From: CAZNUM01 sp964539305
GTDB taxonomy: Bacteria > Fidelibacterota > Marinisomatia > Marinisomatales > TCS55
Reading direction: 5' to 3'
DNA length: 64,000 nt
NCBI GenBank assembly: GCA_964539305.1
Contig: CAZIIM010000005.1
Coordinates: 1-64,000, forward strand
Within the stretch, counting starts at the first letter, position 1. Each line of letters begins with the position of its first letter. Below, in pieces: positions 6,863 through 14,338 of this stretch. Under the pieces are notes generated by a model, which saw only the letters and a program-made list of their open reading frames with translations, was not told the origin of the DNA and ran no database searches. The position numbers and the translations under genes are program-made.

Positions 6863-9133
6863 GATCATCCGGCCCGGACCATTGTAATCAGTCTAATCGC
6901 CACCGCCATTATGGGCTTTGGAATCAAGTGGGTCATTATTGAAGATGATTTGATGAAAATGCTCCCGAAAAAACTGCACTCCCGGGTGGTCTGGGATGAG
7001 GTTCGGGAGGAGTTTGGCAATACACAGATGATTTTTGTCGCTTTTGGCCATAAGGGAAAGGATGCATTGAATCAGAAAACGCTGGCCAGTCTCTGGGATG
7101 TCACCCGGGCGCTGGAAGATCTCCCGGCCGTGGACGAAGTGATCTCTATCGCGAGTCAAAACCGGTTGGACAGCGAAGATGGCTTTATGGAGGTAAATGA
7201 CCTCCAACCGGAACGTGTCTTGTCCCCTGAGGAAATTCAGGACTTAATGACCTATTTGGACAAAACGCCGGATATGAAGGTCCGTTTAATTAGTCGACAT
7301 GGAGACTATTTCAATATTGCTGTTCGCCCCAATCTGAAAGTGGGAAATGACGTGGTTACTTCAGCAGTGGTTACAACGGTGGACTCGGTCTTGAAAGGCT
7401 ATGACGTCCATTTCGGTGGTCAGACCTATATTACAGGAAAAGTGCCGGGTTTGATCCGGGAGGATGTTTTAATCCTGATGCGGATTGGGCTGGTCATCAT
7501 GATTGCCATATTATTAATTAATCTGCGCAGTTTGGCTGGGGTGGGAATGGTTCTTTCTGTGATTCTGCTTTCACTGGTAGCCATGATGGGATTTATGGGT
7601 TGGGTCGTTCATCTAACCGGCTCGGAGAAATTCCTGTTTACGATGTTGAACTCCTCCATGCCTATCATTTTGCTTACGATCGCCAATTCGGATGGTGTCC
7701 ATGTCCTGACGAAATTTTTCCGCCTCCTGAGAATTGAAAAAAATCCCCGACAAGCGCTGGAACGAACGATGGATTCATTGTTATTGCCGATTTTCCTCAC
7801 CAGTTTTACGACAGTAGCAGCCTTCCTGTCCATGATCTTTGCCCCCCTGGAACAGCTGGCAGGGTATGGTCTCTCACTGGTGGCGGGAATCACCTGGGCC
7901 TGGCTTCTTTCTTCCACCTTCCTGCCAGCAATGATTCACCTGAAGAAATGGAATCAACAGTCCAAAGCCATTACACACGATAGTCTGTTTGAAAGGGCCA
8001 TTTATCGCCTTGGAAACGTGGTGATCAGTCACCCGAAGCGGGTTTTAGGGACCGGTCTGGTGGTGGTTGGCATTGCTTCGGTGGGAATTTTCCAGGTGCA
8101 TGTAAATGCCAATATTGTCGATTTTTTCAAACCGGGATCTGAAATCAGGGACAGCATGGATTTCCTTGATCAGGAACTCACAGGTACTGTGGATCTTGAA
8201 TTTAAATTAACGGGTGATCTGAAATCGCCGGCTGTCCTGAAAGATGTGGCGGCCATTGAAACCTTCGTGGAAACGAATCCCCACATTACAACCGCCTTCT
8301 CGATCGTGGATATTATTGAAAAAATGCACCGGGTTGTAATGGATGACGATCCCCGGTATGAAGTCATCCCGGATACGCGGGAGAAAGTGAACAACCTGTT
8401 CACTTTGTACTCCATGAGTGGTGATCCCGATGACTTCAGCGCCCTGGTGGATTATGATTACGAAAATGGTTTAATCACGGCCCTGAGCCGAACCATGAGC
8501 ACGGACGAAATCATTAAATCGGTGAATGACATCCAGGGATTTGTGGATCAGAATGTGAAATCGGATTTACAGGTTGAGGTGACGGGGATGTTAGTGGTTC
8601 TGAGGGATGTGGTCTTTTCCATTGTCCATTCCTCATTTATCAGCATCTTTGTTTCAATCCTAATGATTGGTCTGATTGCGTCTTATTTTTTCCGACGGAT
8701 CACCTGGGGAATTCTGGCAGTGGCACCCCTGACTGCAGCGGTAATCCTCAATTTCGGTTTCATGGGCATTTTCAATATTGATCTCAGCCATATCACCGCG
8801 ATTTTATCTTCAATTATTATTGGGGTAGGGGTGGATTTTGCCATCCACTATATTTCTCAATACCGGCGGATGGTCAAGCGACAGGTGCCCGCCGCCAAAC
8901 TTAGTCGGGAAGTGGTGAAAGAAGTGGGCTATCCCATTGTTCTGGATGCAGCTTCCAACATGGGGTTTGGGGCTCTGCTCTTTTCCTCCTTCCTGCCCAT
9001 TGAATATATTGGTGGTCTGATGGTGTTTGCCATGATTTCCACCTCGATGGGGACCTTGACACTCCTGGCAGCGTTGGCAGAAATCAAGAAGAAACATTTG
9101 ATTAAAATATCGGCCTGGGATGGCGGATCATAA
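6863..9133 (+). CDS. RND/MMPL-type exporter (sterol-sensing-domain-like, two 6-TM halves), 5' end lost in gap
   Basis: Inner-membrane proton-driven pump of the MMPL/HpnN-like group. The frame is open from the gap edge and begins DHPARTIVISLIATAIMGFG, the first transmembrane helix, so ATG 6911 is internal. Order: TM1; periplasmic loop (about 190 residues); five TM segments around LVIMIAILLINLRSL and MPIILLTIANSDGVHVLTKF; a second TM1 (VLGTGLVVVGIASVG); a second loop; then TM segments around VHSSFISIFVSILMIGLIA and SSIIIGVGVDFAIHYISQYRRM. The conserved GVGVDFAIH and SDGVHV motifs hold the acidic residues expected for proton coupling. About 756 residues are visible. It is followed at 21 bases by a LolA-like carrier, suggesting lipid or hydrophobic cargo. 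Confidence 0.9.
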   Translation, partial: DHPARTIVISLIATAIMGFGIKWVIIEDDLMKMLPKKLHSRVVWDEVREEFGNTQMIFVAFGHKGKDALNQKTLASLWDVTRALEDLPAVDEVISIASQNRLDSEDGFMEVNDLQPERVLSPEEIQDLMTYLDKTPDMKVRLISRHGDYFNIAVRPNLKVGNDVVTSAVVTTVDSVLKGYDVHFGGQTYITGKVPGLIREDVLILMRIGLVIMIAILLINLRSLAGVGMVLSVILLSLVAMMGFMGWVVHLTGSEKFLFTMLNSSMPIILLTIANSDGVHVLTKFFRLLRIEKNPRQALERTMDSLLLPIFLTSFTTVAAFLSMIFAPLEQLAGYGLSLVAGITWAWLLSSTFLPAMIHLKKWNQQSKAITHDSLFERAIYRLGNVVISHPKRVLGTGLVVVGIASVGIFQVHVNANIVDFFKPGSEIRDSMDFLDQELTGTVDLEFKLTGDLKSPAVLKDVAAIETFVETNPHITTAFSIVDIIEKMHRVVMDDDPRYEVIPDTREKVNNLFTLYSMSGDPDDFSALVDYDYENGLITALSRTMSTDEIIKSVNDIQGFVDQNVKSDLQVEVTGMLVVLRDVVFSIVHSSFISIFVSILMIGLIASYFFRRITWGILAVAPLTAAVILNFGFMGIFNIDLSHITAILSSIIIGVGVDFAIHYISQYRRMVKRQVPAAKLSREVVKEVGYPIVLDAASNMGFGALLFSSFLPIEYIGGLMVFAMISTSMGTLTLLAALAEIKKKHLIKISAWDGGS

Positions 9134-9154
9134 AATTGGATTAATGGAGGAAGT

Positions 9155-9904
9155 ATGAATAGGATTTTAATTCTAACGGTATTCAGCCTGCAGCTGCTCT
9201 GGAGTCAGTCTGGATTTGAAATTGCCCAGATGCTGGATCAAAAAGCGGAGCCGAAGGACCTAAGCGCCGACCTGACCATGTTACTGACCAATGCAAAAGG
9301 GAAACAACGTACCTCAGTCCTTCGTTCCAAGTCCATAAACGGCAATGAAAAACAGATCATCTGGTTTCTGGCGCCGGCGGACGACAGGGGAGTGGCCTTC
9401 TTAAAAATTGAACATAAGGGCCAGGATGACGAAATGAGGATGTGGCTCCCCGCTTTCAAGAAAATCAGACGGATCTCCTCTAAAAAGAAGGGGGATGCAT
9501 TTATGGGGTCCGATTTGAGTTATGAAGATATGTCCAACCGCGATCTGGAAGAATATGACTGGAAGCGGGGACCGGACGAAACGGTGGAAGGGAAGCTCTG
9601 CTATGTTTTGGAAGCCCGGCCTAAACCTGAAATCCGTTCAACCTACAGTCTCCACCGCACGTGGATTATTCAAAAAGATTTGGTGGCGATTAAGGAGGAA
9701 TCCTATGATCGGGCAGGGAATCTTTTAAAGGTAAAATCCATGAAACACCAAAAACTGAAAGGCTACGACATACCTACTGAAATCTTTGTCAAGAATGTCC
9801 AGAAAGACCACTCAACACGGTTAACGTTTGATCATGTGGAAGTGGATACGGGAATTCCCGAAAGCCTTTTCCAGGAGAAAAACCTAAAACGATTACCGAG
9901 GTAA
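9155..9904 (+). CDS. LolA-like periplasmic carrier (outer-membrane lipoprotein-sorting protein family)
   Basis: 249 residues with a cleavable N-terminal signal (ILILTVFSLQLLWSQ). Family features are the early QMLDQ helix, an antiparallel sheet with KQIIWFLAPADDRGVAFLKI, the RMWLPAFKKIRRI strand and the GSDLSYEDM loop. This family (PF17131-type) is regularly paired with MMPL/RND pumps and is thought to accept lipid-like cargo in a LolA-type half-barrel. A strong GGAGG site (near 9143-9150) precedes the ATG. It lies 21 bases after the exporter. A paralogue with the same motif order (LPALKKVKRI, GTDFTYEDL) lies at 11595-12377. The cargo is unknown. Confidence 0.86.
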   Translation: MNRILILTVFSLQLLWSQSGFEIAQMLDQKAEPKDLSADLTMLLTNAKGKQRTSVLRSKSINGNEKQIIWFLAPADDRGVAFLKIEHKGQDDEMRMWLPAFKKIRRISSKKKGDAFMGSDLSYEDMSNRDLEEYDWKRGPDETVEGKLCYVLEARPKPEIRSTYSLHRTWIIQKDLVAIKEESYDRAGNLLKVKSMKHQKLKGYDIPTEIFVKNVQKDHSTRLTFDHVEVDTGIPESLFQEKNLKRLPR

Positions 9905-9908
9905 AAGA

Positions 9909-10226
9909 ATGACCCAGAAAAATTTAAAATTCAGTCTTGAGGATTCTGTGGCCTACCAGCCGGAAGCAATTGTGAGTAAAACAATTCTGAAAACCGGAAG
10001 CGGATCTGTTACCCTTTTTGCTTTTGCAGCGGGGGAAAGTCTAAGCGAACACACTACCAGTCAGAACGCCCTGGTGGTGGTGACCGACGGTGCAGTGGAT
10101 ATAACCATTTCAGGGGAAAAATATTCCGTACAGAAGGGCGAAATGATTGCATTACCGGCAGGGGAACCCCATGCCCTGAAAGCGGTTACGGATTTTAAAA
10201 TGATATTAATCATGTTGAAAGATTGA
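9909..10226 (+). CDS. Small cupin-domain protein
   Basis: 105 residues, a single beta-barrel. Motif 1 is reduced (AGESLSEHTTSQNALVVVTDG) and motif 2 is LPAGEPHALKAV. One His remains in each motif (EHTT and PHAL), with fewer metal ligands than the G(X)5HXH type, so metal binding is uncertain. No signal peptide, so it is cytoplasmic. Cupins of this size usually act as small-molecule sensors or isomerase-like enzymes. It starts 4 bases after the LolA-like stop and is translationally coupled to the next gene, making it part of the export cassette. Confidence 0.8.
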   Translation: MTQKNLKFSLEDSVAYQPEAIVSKTILKTGSGSVTLFAFAAGESLSEHTTSQNALVVVTDGAVDITISGEKYSVQKGEMIALPAGEPHALKAVTDFKMILIMLKD

Positions 10227-10240
10227 AGAAATACCTGTTT

Positions 10241-11557
10241 ATGATGTACCATCAAATATTGAAAAGAAAATACACGTTGGTGAAAAGTCTGATGGTCGCA
10301 TTGGGCTTCCTTCCCGGTTATCTTATGGGGCAGGTTACAATATCGGGCAACATTCACCCCTCGTCGATGTACCGTACTTCTGACCTCAGCCATATTTCGC
10401 TTCCCTTCCGGATGTCGGAAATGAAGGTTAGTTACAGTGGTAGTCATTTCGACGTGATTGCAAATGGCGCCTGGGAGAACCGGTGGAGAGGGAGTGAAGC
10501 TTCCTTTGATCTGCGGGAAGCGTATCTGGCCTGGTATCCCGATTGGGGTGAAGTGAAAGTGGGAAAACAGATCATTGCCTGGGGTGCCGCCGACGGCAAT
10601 AATCCCACCGACAATTTGAATGCCTATGATTACTATTACCTTTTCCTGCCGGGCGCAGACCGGAAAATCGGAGCTCTCTCAGGATCCTTGAGTTTTTACG
10701 GCGAAAACTGGCAGGCGGAAGCTGTGATTGTACCGGAACATGAAGCCAATCGCCTTCCTTTCGGTGAAAAAGATTTTCCCTTTGCGCCCCCGTTTGAACC
10801 GAAAGACTATGTTAGCATTAGTCACTCGACGGAGTACGGGCTTCGTTTCCAAACCACCCTGGGTGAAGCGGACTGGAGCCTCTCTTATTTTCAGGGCCAC
10901 GACCGATTATTTTCCCTCCTTGGGATGGAGCTCTTCCCCGGCTTTGAACCCCAACAGGGACCAACCTTGATTCCAAAATTCGGTTACCGGAAGACAACGG
11001 TGATTGGATCCGATCTGGTCACCTTCCTGGGTGATTTTACCTTCCGGGTAGAAGGGGCTTTTTTCCGAACCAAAAATGAGGCAGACCAGCTGGCCCTGGT
11101 TGCCAAACAGGAGGCCGACTATATACAGTACGTCCTTCAGATCGAATATCCGGCGCCCTTGGATATTACAGTGACGGGTCAACTGATTGGAAACAGAACC
11201 TTGAAAGTGAAAGGGGAGGTGTTTGATCAGGCGACGCAGCAATTGGTTCCACTCACTAAAGACAATTTCGTTGCCGGGATGGGCGCTCCCTTTGCCATGT
11301 TTTCCCGGTTGGCAGCCCTTACTTCTGCCAGTGCCGTATTTTATGACGACCGTCTGGAAGTTAAAGCCAATGCCCTGTTAAATCTGGATGAAAAGGGCTC
11401 AATGGTGGGAGGGAGTATTGCCTATTCACCGTGGCTGAACTGGAAGTTTGAACTGGCCCTGTTCCAGATTTCGGGTGACAAAAAGGACCCCACAAATACC
11501 TTTTCAATTCTGGAGGATTTTTCCAATATTCAGATCGGATTGAAATACAGTTTCTAA
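10241..11557 (+). CDS. Outer-membrane beta-barrel protein of the export cassette (DUF1302/alginate-export-like)
   Basis: About 438 residues with an N-terminal signal (SLMVALGFLPGYLMGQ) and many amphipathic strands ending in an aromatic C-terminal residue (IQIGLKYSF), the outer-membrane insertion signal. The segment EAYLAWYPDWGEVKVGKQIIAWG with the DGNNPTDNLNAYDYY loop is typical of the DUF1302-like proteins found beside RND/LolA-like genes. A TTG at 10223 overlaps the cupin stop and would extend the N-terminus; ATG 10241 gives a better signal peptide. It probably forms the outer-membrane exit or receptor for whatever the pump and carriers move. The family assignment is by motif and context. 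Confidence 0.72.
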   Translation: MMYHQILKRKYTLVKSLMVALGFLPGYLMGQVTISGNIHPSSMYRTSDLSHISLPFRMSEMKVSYSGSHFDVIANGAWENRWRGSEASFDLREAYLAWYPDWGEVKVGKQIIAWGAADGNNPTDNLNAYDYYYLFLPGADRKIGALSGSLSFYGENWQAEAVIVPEHEANRLPFGEKDFPFAPPFEPKDYVSISHSTEYGLRFQTTLGEADWSLSYFQGHDRLFSLLGMELFPGFEPQQGPTLIPKFGYRKTTVIGSDLVTFLGDFTFRVEGAFFRTKNEADQLALVAKQEADYIQYVLQIEYPAPLDITVTGQLIGNRTLKVKGEVFDQATQQLVPLTKDNFVAGMGAPFAMFSRLAALTSASAVFYDDRLEVKANALLNLDEKGSMVGGSIAYSPWLNWKFELALFQISGDKKDPTNTFSILEDFSNIQIGLKYSF

Positions 11558-11594
11558 GACTGTTCCCAGGCAATTTCATTCTCGCAGATCAATC

Positions 11595-12377
11595 ATGATA
11601 TTGGCAAATCGAGCACTATTGAACCTCCTTTTTCTGATAGGTGTTATCCTGGCTCAGCCCACGGGCCGGGAGATCATGGAACGGGTGGATGCCCTTCCCA
11701 GTCCCCGGGACATGGTCAGTAAATTAAAAATGACACTCATCTCCGACCGGGGCGGGAAATTCCGTCAGCGATCCAGGGAATTGATCACCTACGAGCGGCA
11801 TTATGACAGTGGAAAATTTGAGTCCAAATCATTAATTCGTTTTTTTCAGCCAGCGGAAGTGAAAGGCACCGGATTTTTGACCTGGGACCGGAGAGGAAAT
11901 CGAAGTGATGATCAATGGCTCTATCTGCCGGCATTAAAGAAGGTGAAACGAATCAGGGCCAAGGAAAAATCGAAAAATTTTCTGGGTACCGATTTTACCT
12001 ATGAAGATCTGGCGGGCCGTTCCCTGGATCAAGATGAATACGAGTATCTGGGGGATGATATTTACCAGGGGTGTGAATGTTACAAAGTCAAAGCCATTCC
12101 CAAAGACAAAACCACGGCTTACGGTAACCGCATTATCTGGGTGGATAAAAGGAACTGGTTGTTAAAACGGGTGGAATTTTTCGATCGCCAGGGGAAACAA
12201 TTGAAAATACTGGAGATTCCCGATCATGTGAAAAATGGAAAGTACTGGACCGCTACCACCCTAATCATGGAAAATGTGAGAACGGGACATAAAACATTAA
12301 TGAAAGTCCTGAGTATCGAATATGACCAGGGCTTAAAGGACGAAATTTTTACGGAAAGTTTTTTAAAGCGGCCTTGA
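11595..12377 (+). CDS. Second LolA-like periplasmic carrier
   Basis: 260 residues with an N-terminal signal (LLNLLFLIGVILAQ). Same family and motif order as 9155-9904: REIMERVDALPSP helix, SLIRFFQPAEVKGTGFLTW, QWLYLPALKKVKRI, GTDFTYEDLAGR, IWVDKRNWLLKRVEFFD. The two copies are clearly diverged, so they may carry different cargo or act in sequence. It is the last gene of the cassette and converges on the PhoU-like gene 22 bases away. Confidence 0.86.
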   Translation: MILANRALLNLLFLIGVILAQPTGREIMERVDALPSPRDMVSKLKMTLISDRGGKFRQRSRELITYERHYDSGKFESKSLIRFFQPAEVKGTGFLTWDRRGNRSDDQWLYLPALKKVKRIRAKEKSKNFLGTDFTYEDLAGRSLDQDEYEYLGDDIYQGCECYKVKAIPKDKTTAYGNRIIWVDKRNWLLKRVEFFDRQGKQLKILEIPDHVKNGKYWTATTLIMENVRTGHKTLMKVLSIEYDQGLKDEIFTESFLKRP

Positions 12378-12399
12378 ATCTGGTCGGCCGCCGGGAGGC

Positions 12400-13074
12400 T
12401 TATTGTTTATAGCCGATGGCGTCAAACGGATTTACCAGGGTAGTAGTAATATTTTTCAGATGGGCGCCAATCCGTTTCAGGTAACGGGCATAAAGGGCCA
12501 CAGCAGCCGTTTTGGACTCGCCGCCGAAAGACAGCTCATTCCTCAGGACTCCATTCACAATATCATCTGATTTTCCTGTCAACTGGGATCGGTAACCCTG
12601 CATCAGGGAACGGGCAATTTCCGCGTCCTGGGTGTGGATCGCCACCAGTGTTTTATCAAAACGATCCTGGACTTCCTTTTCAATCATGGCCAGGTCAGGA
12701 CTGATTTTCTCTGAAATCAGTTCTTCCGGGTGGTTGATCGCCAGATCCAGGATATTTTTACTGTAATCACCGATCCGTTCAATATCCACAACCATGTTAA
12801 TGAGGATGAGGCCATTAGCGAGGTTGGTTGTTGTCTGTTCTACAGAGTAATGGGTCAGAACTTTCCGCCGGACATCTTTTTGAAATGCGTTGATTTCCTG
12901 GTCCCGGGCTTTCAGAGCCTTCAGAGTTTCAATGTTCTCCCGACGCCGTAAATATTTGATGGCCTGGGTGAACATTTCCCGGGAAAGTTCCAGCATTTCA
13001 TAGGACTGATTCCAGGCCTGTGATAGAAGATCTTCCGCTTTCCAGAGATGAATGATATCTTTAAAAATTGACAT
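12400..13074 (-). CDS. PhoU-like protein paired with a Na+/phosphate transporter
   Basis: 224 residues, all alpha-helical, with two PhoU-type three-helix halves. The conserved helix NGLILINMVVDIERIGDYSKNILDLA (residues about 85-112) carries the E/DxxxD metal-binding pattern of PhoU. In Pst systems PhoU restrains transport and PhoR signalling; here it sits 2 bases downstream of an NptA-type transporter and probably modulates it. No PstSCAB or PhoBR genes are seen in the window. It is shorter and more diverged than canonical PhoU (about 240). Confidence 0.85.
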   Translation of the reverse strand: MSIFKDIIHLWKAEDLLSQAWNQSYEMLELSREMFTQAIKYLRRRENIETLKALKARDQEINAFQKDVRRKVLTHYSVEQTTTNLANGLILINMVVDIERIGDYSKNILDLAINHPEELISEKISPDLAMIEKEVQDRFDKTLVAIHTQDAEIARSLMQGYRSQLTGKSDDIVNGVLRNELSFGGESKTAAVALYARYLKRIGAHLKNITTTLVNPFDAIGYKQ

Positions 13075-13076
13075 GG

Positions 13077-14222
13077 TTACCTCATGATGAAAATTAAGCT
13101 TAATGGGATTAAGAAAAATACAATGATGATGTAAAAGAAAGGAACGGCGCGGTTCTGGGCAGCCAATTCCGCAAATTTGTTCGCCAGTCGCAGGGGTATC
13201 CGGCGGATGAAGGGAATCGGCCAGATCAAAAGGATTCCGTAGATATTAAATATCAAGTGACCAAAAGCAACCGCCAGCGGTGCATGGGAACCTGAAACCA
13301 GACTGGCCAGGATCGCTGTCACGGTGGTCCCGATATTGGCACCCAGCGTGTAAGGAAATATTTGCTCCAGTCGCAGGATACCGGCCCCCGCCAGGGGAAC
13401 CACCAGGGAGGTGGTGATGGAGCTGCTCTGCACCAGAACGGTGATAAAAACTCCGAAGAACATGGCCCGGATCCAGGTTTTGAAAATATGGGAGTCAAAG
13501 AATGCCTCCAGCTTCACCATGACCAGGCTTTTAATAAGTACGGTAAGATACCGGAGGGAGAAAAACAACAACAGCAGTGCCACAATCAGCAGCAGCCAGT
13601 AAGGATTAATGATGTCCTGCCCCATGAACAGGTCTTTAATCCAGTGGACGGTTGGTTTGGTGATCATTTTTACGGGACTTTTAAAGGTAATTGTTCCGGA
13701 TCCCAGGAAGAGGGTGGCCAGCCAGTTGGCACTTTTACTGATAAAGCCGGTTGATAACTGAAGTGGGAAAAGAACCAGGACGGAAATCACATTGAAAAAG
13801 TCGTGGATCACCGAGGCTGAAAAAGCGCGTCGGAATTCGTTTTTATGGGTGATATGTCCCAGGGAGACAATCGTATTGGTAATGCTGGTACCAATATTGG
13901 CCCCCATAATGAATGGAATGGCGGCCGCCACGGCGATTGTAGGATCGGAACCGAATGAACCGGCAGCCACCATGCCAACGACCAGAGAGGTGGTGGTCGA
14001 GGAACTCTGGATGATGCTGGTGGCTAAAATACCGATAAAAAGACCAATCAGGGGTCCGTTTGAACTTTTAATCAGGGCTTCGGCGTAGCTGTGGCCCATT
14101 CCTTTGAATGCAGCCCCGATCATGCCGATGCTCACCAGGAATAAATATAAAATAGCAATAATTCCAACCGTCTTCAGAATAGCTAAATACCGATCGGAGA
14201 CAAAAGAGTTGGATGACTTCAC
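13077..14222 (-). CDS. Na+/phosphate cotransporter (NptA family)
   Basis: 381 residues with two Na_Pi_cotrans repeats in inverted topology, each with its QSSS signature (SIIQSSSTTTSLVVGM and VLVQSSSITTSLVVPL) and GANIGT loops (GANIGTSITNT, GANIGTTVTAIL). It lacks the C-terminal PhoU extension of the 1339-2963 transporter; that part is supplied by the separate gene 2 bases downstream. The start is ATG with a weak upstream site. Substrate phosphate is the family norm. Confidence 0.9.
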   Translation of the reverse strand: MKSSNSFVSDRYLAILKTVGIIAILYLFLVSIGMIGAAFKGMGHSYAEALIKSSNGPLIGLFIGILATSIIQSSSTTTSLVVGMVAAGSFGSDPTIAVAAAIPFIMGANIGTSITNTIVSLGHITHKNEFRRAFSASVIHDFFNVISVLVLFPLQLSTGFISKSANWLATLFLGSGTITFKSPVKMITKPTVHWIKDLFMGQDIINPYWLLLIVALLLLFFSLRYLTVLIKSLVMVKLEAFFDSHIFKTWIRAMFFGVFITVLVQSSSITTSLVVPLAGAGILRLEQIFPYTLGANIGTTVTAILASLVSGSHAPLAVAFGHLIFNIYGILLIWPIPFIRRIPLRLANKFAELAAQNRAVPFFYIIIVFFLIPLSLIFIMR

Positions 14223-14306
14223 AATAAGTATTTCCGAGGTTAGTAAGGCCGGGAGCTTACAGCTTCTGGAAAGAAGATGTAAGCGAAAAAATTACACTCG
14301 ACGGAA

Positions 14307-14332
14307 AATTGGCTGACCCGGGTCAGCCAATT
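14307..14332 (-). terminator. Perfect palindrome downstream of the fad operon, probable terminator
   Basis: A 26-base perfect palindrome (arm AATTGGCTGACCC) lies 6 bases past the fadN stop. On the minus strand the stem is followed by TTTT before CCG, a short U-tract. It fits an intrinsic terminator of the leftward beta-oxidation operon. The short T-run makes efficiency uncertain. Confidence 0.6.
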
Positions 14333-14338
14333 GGAACA

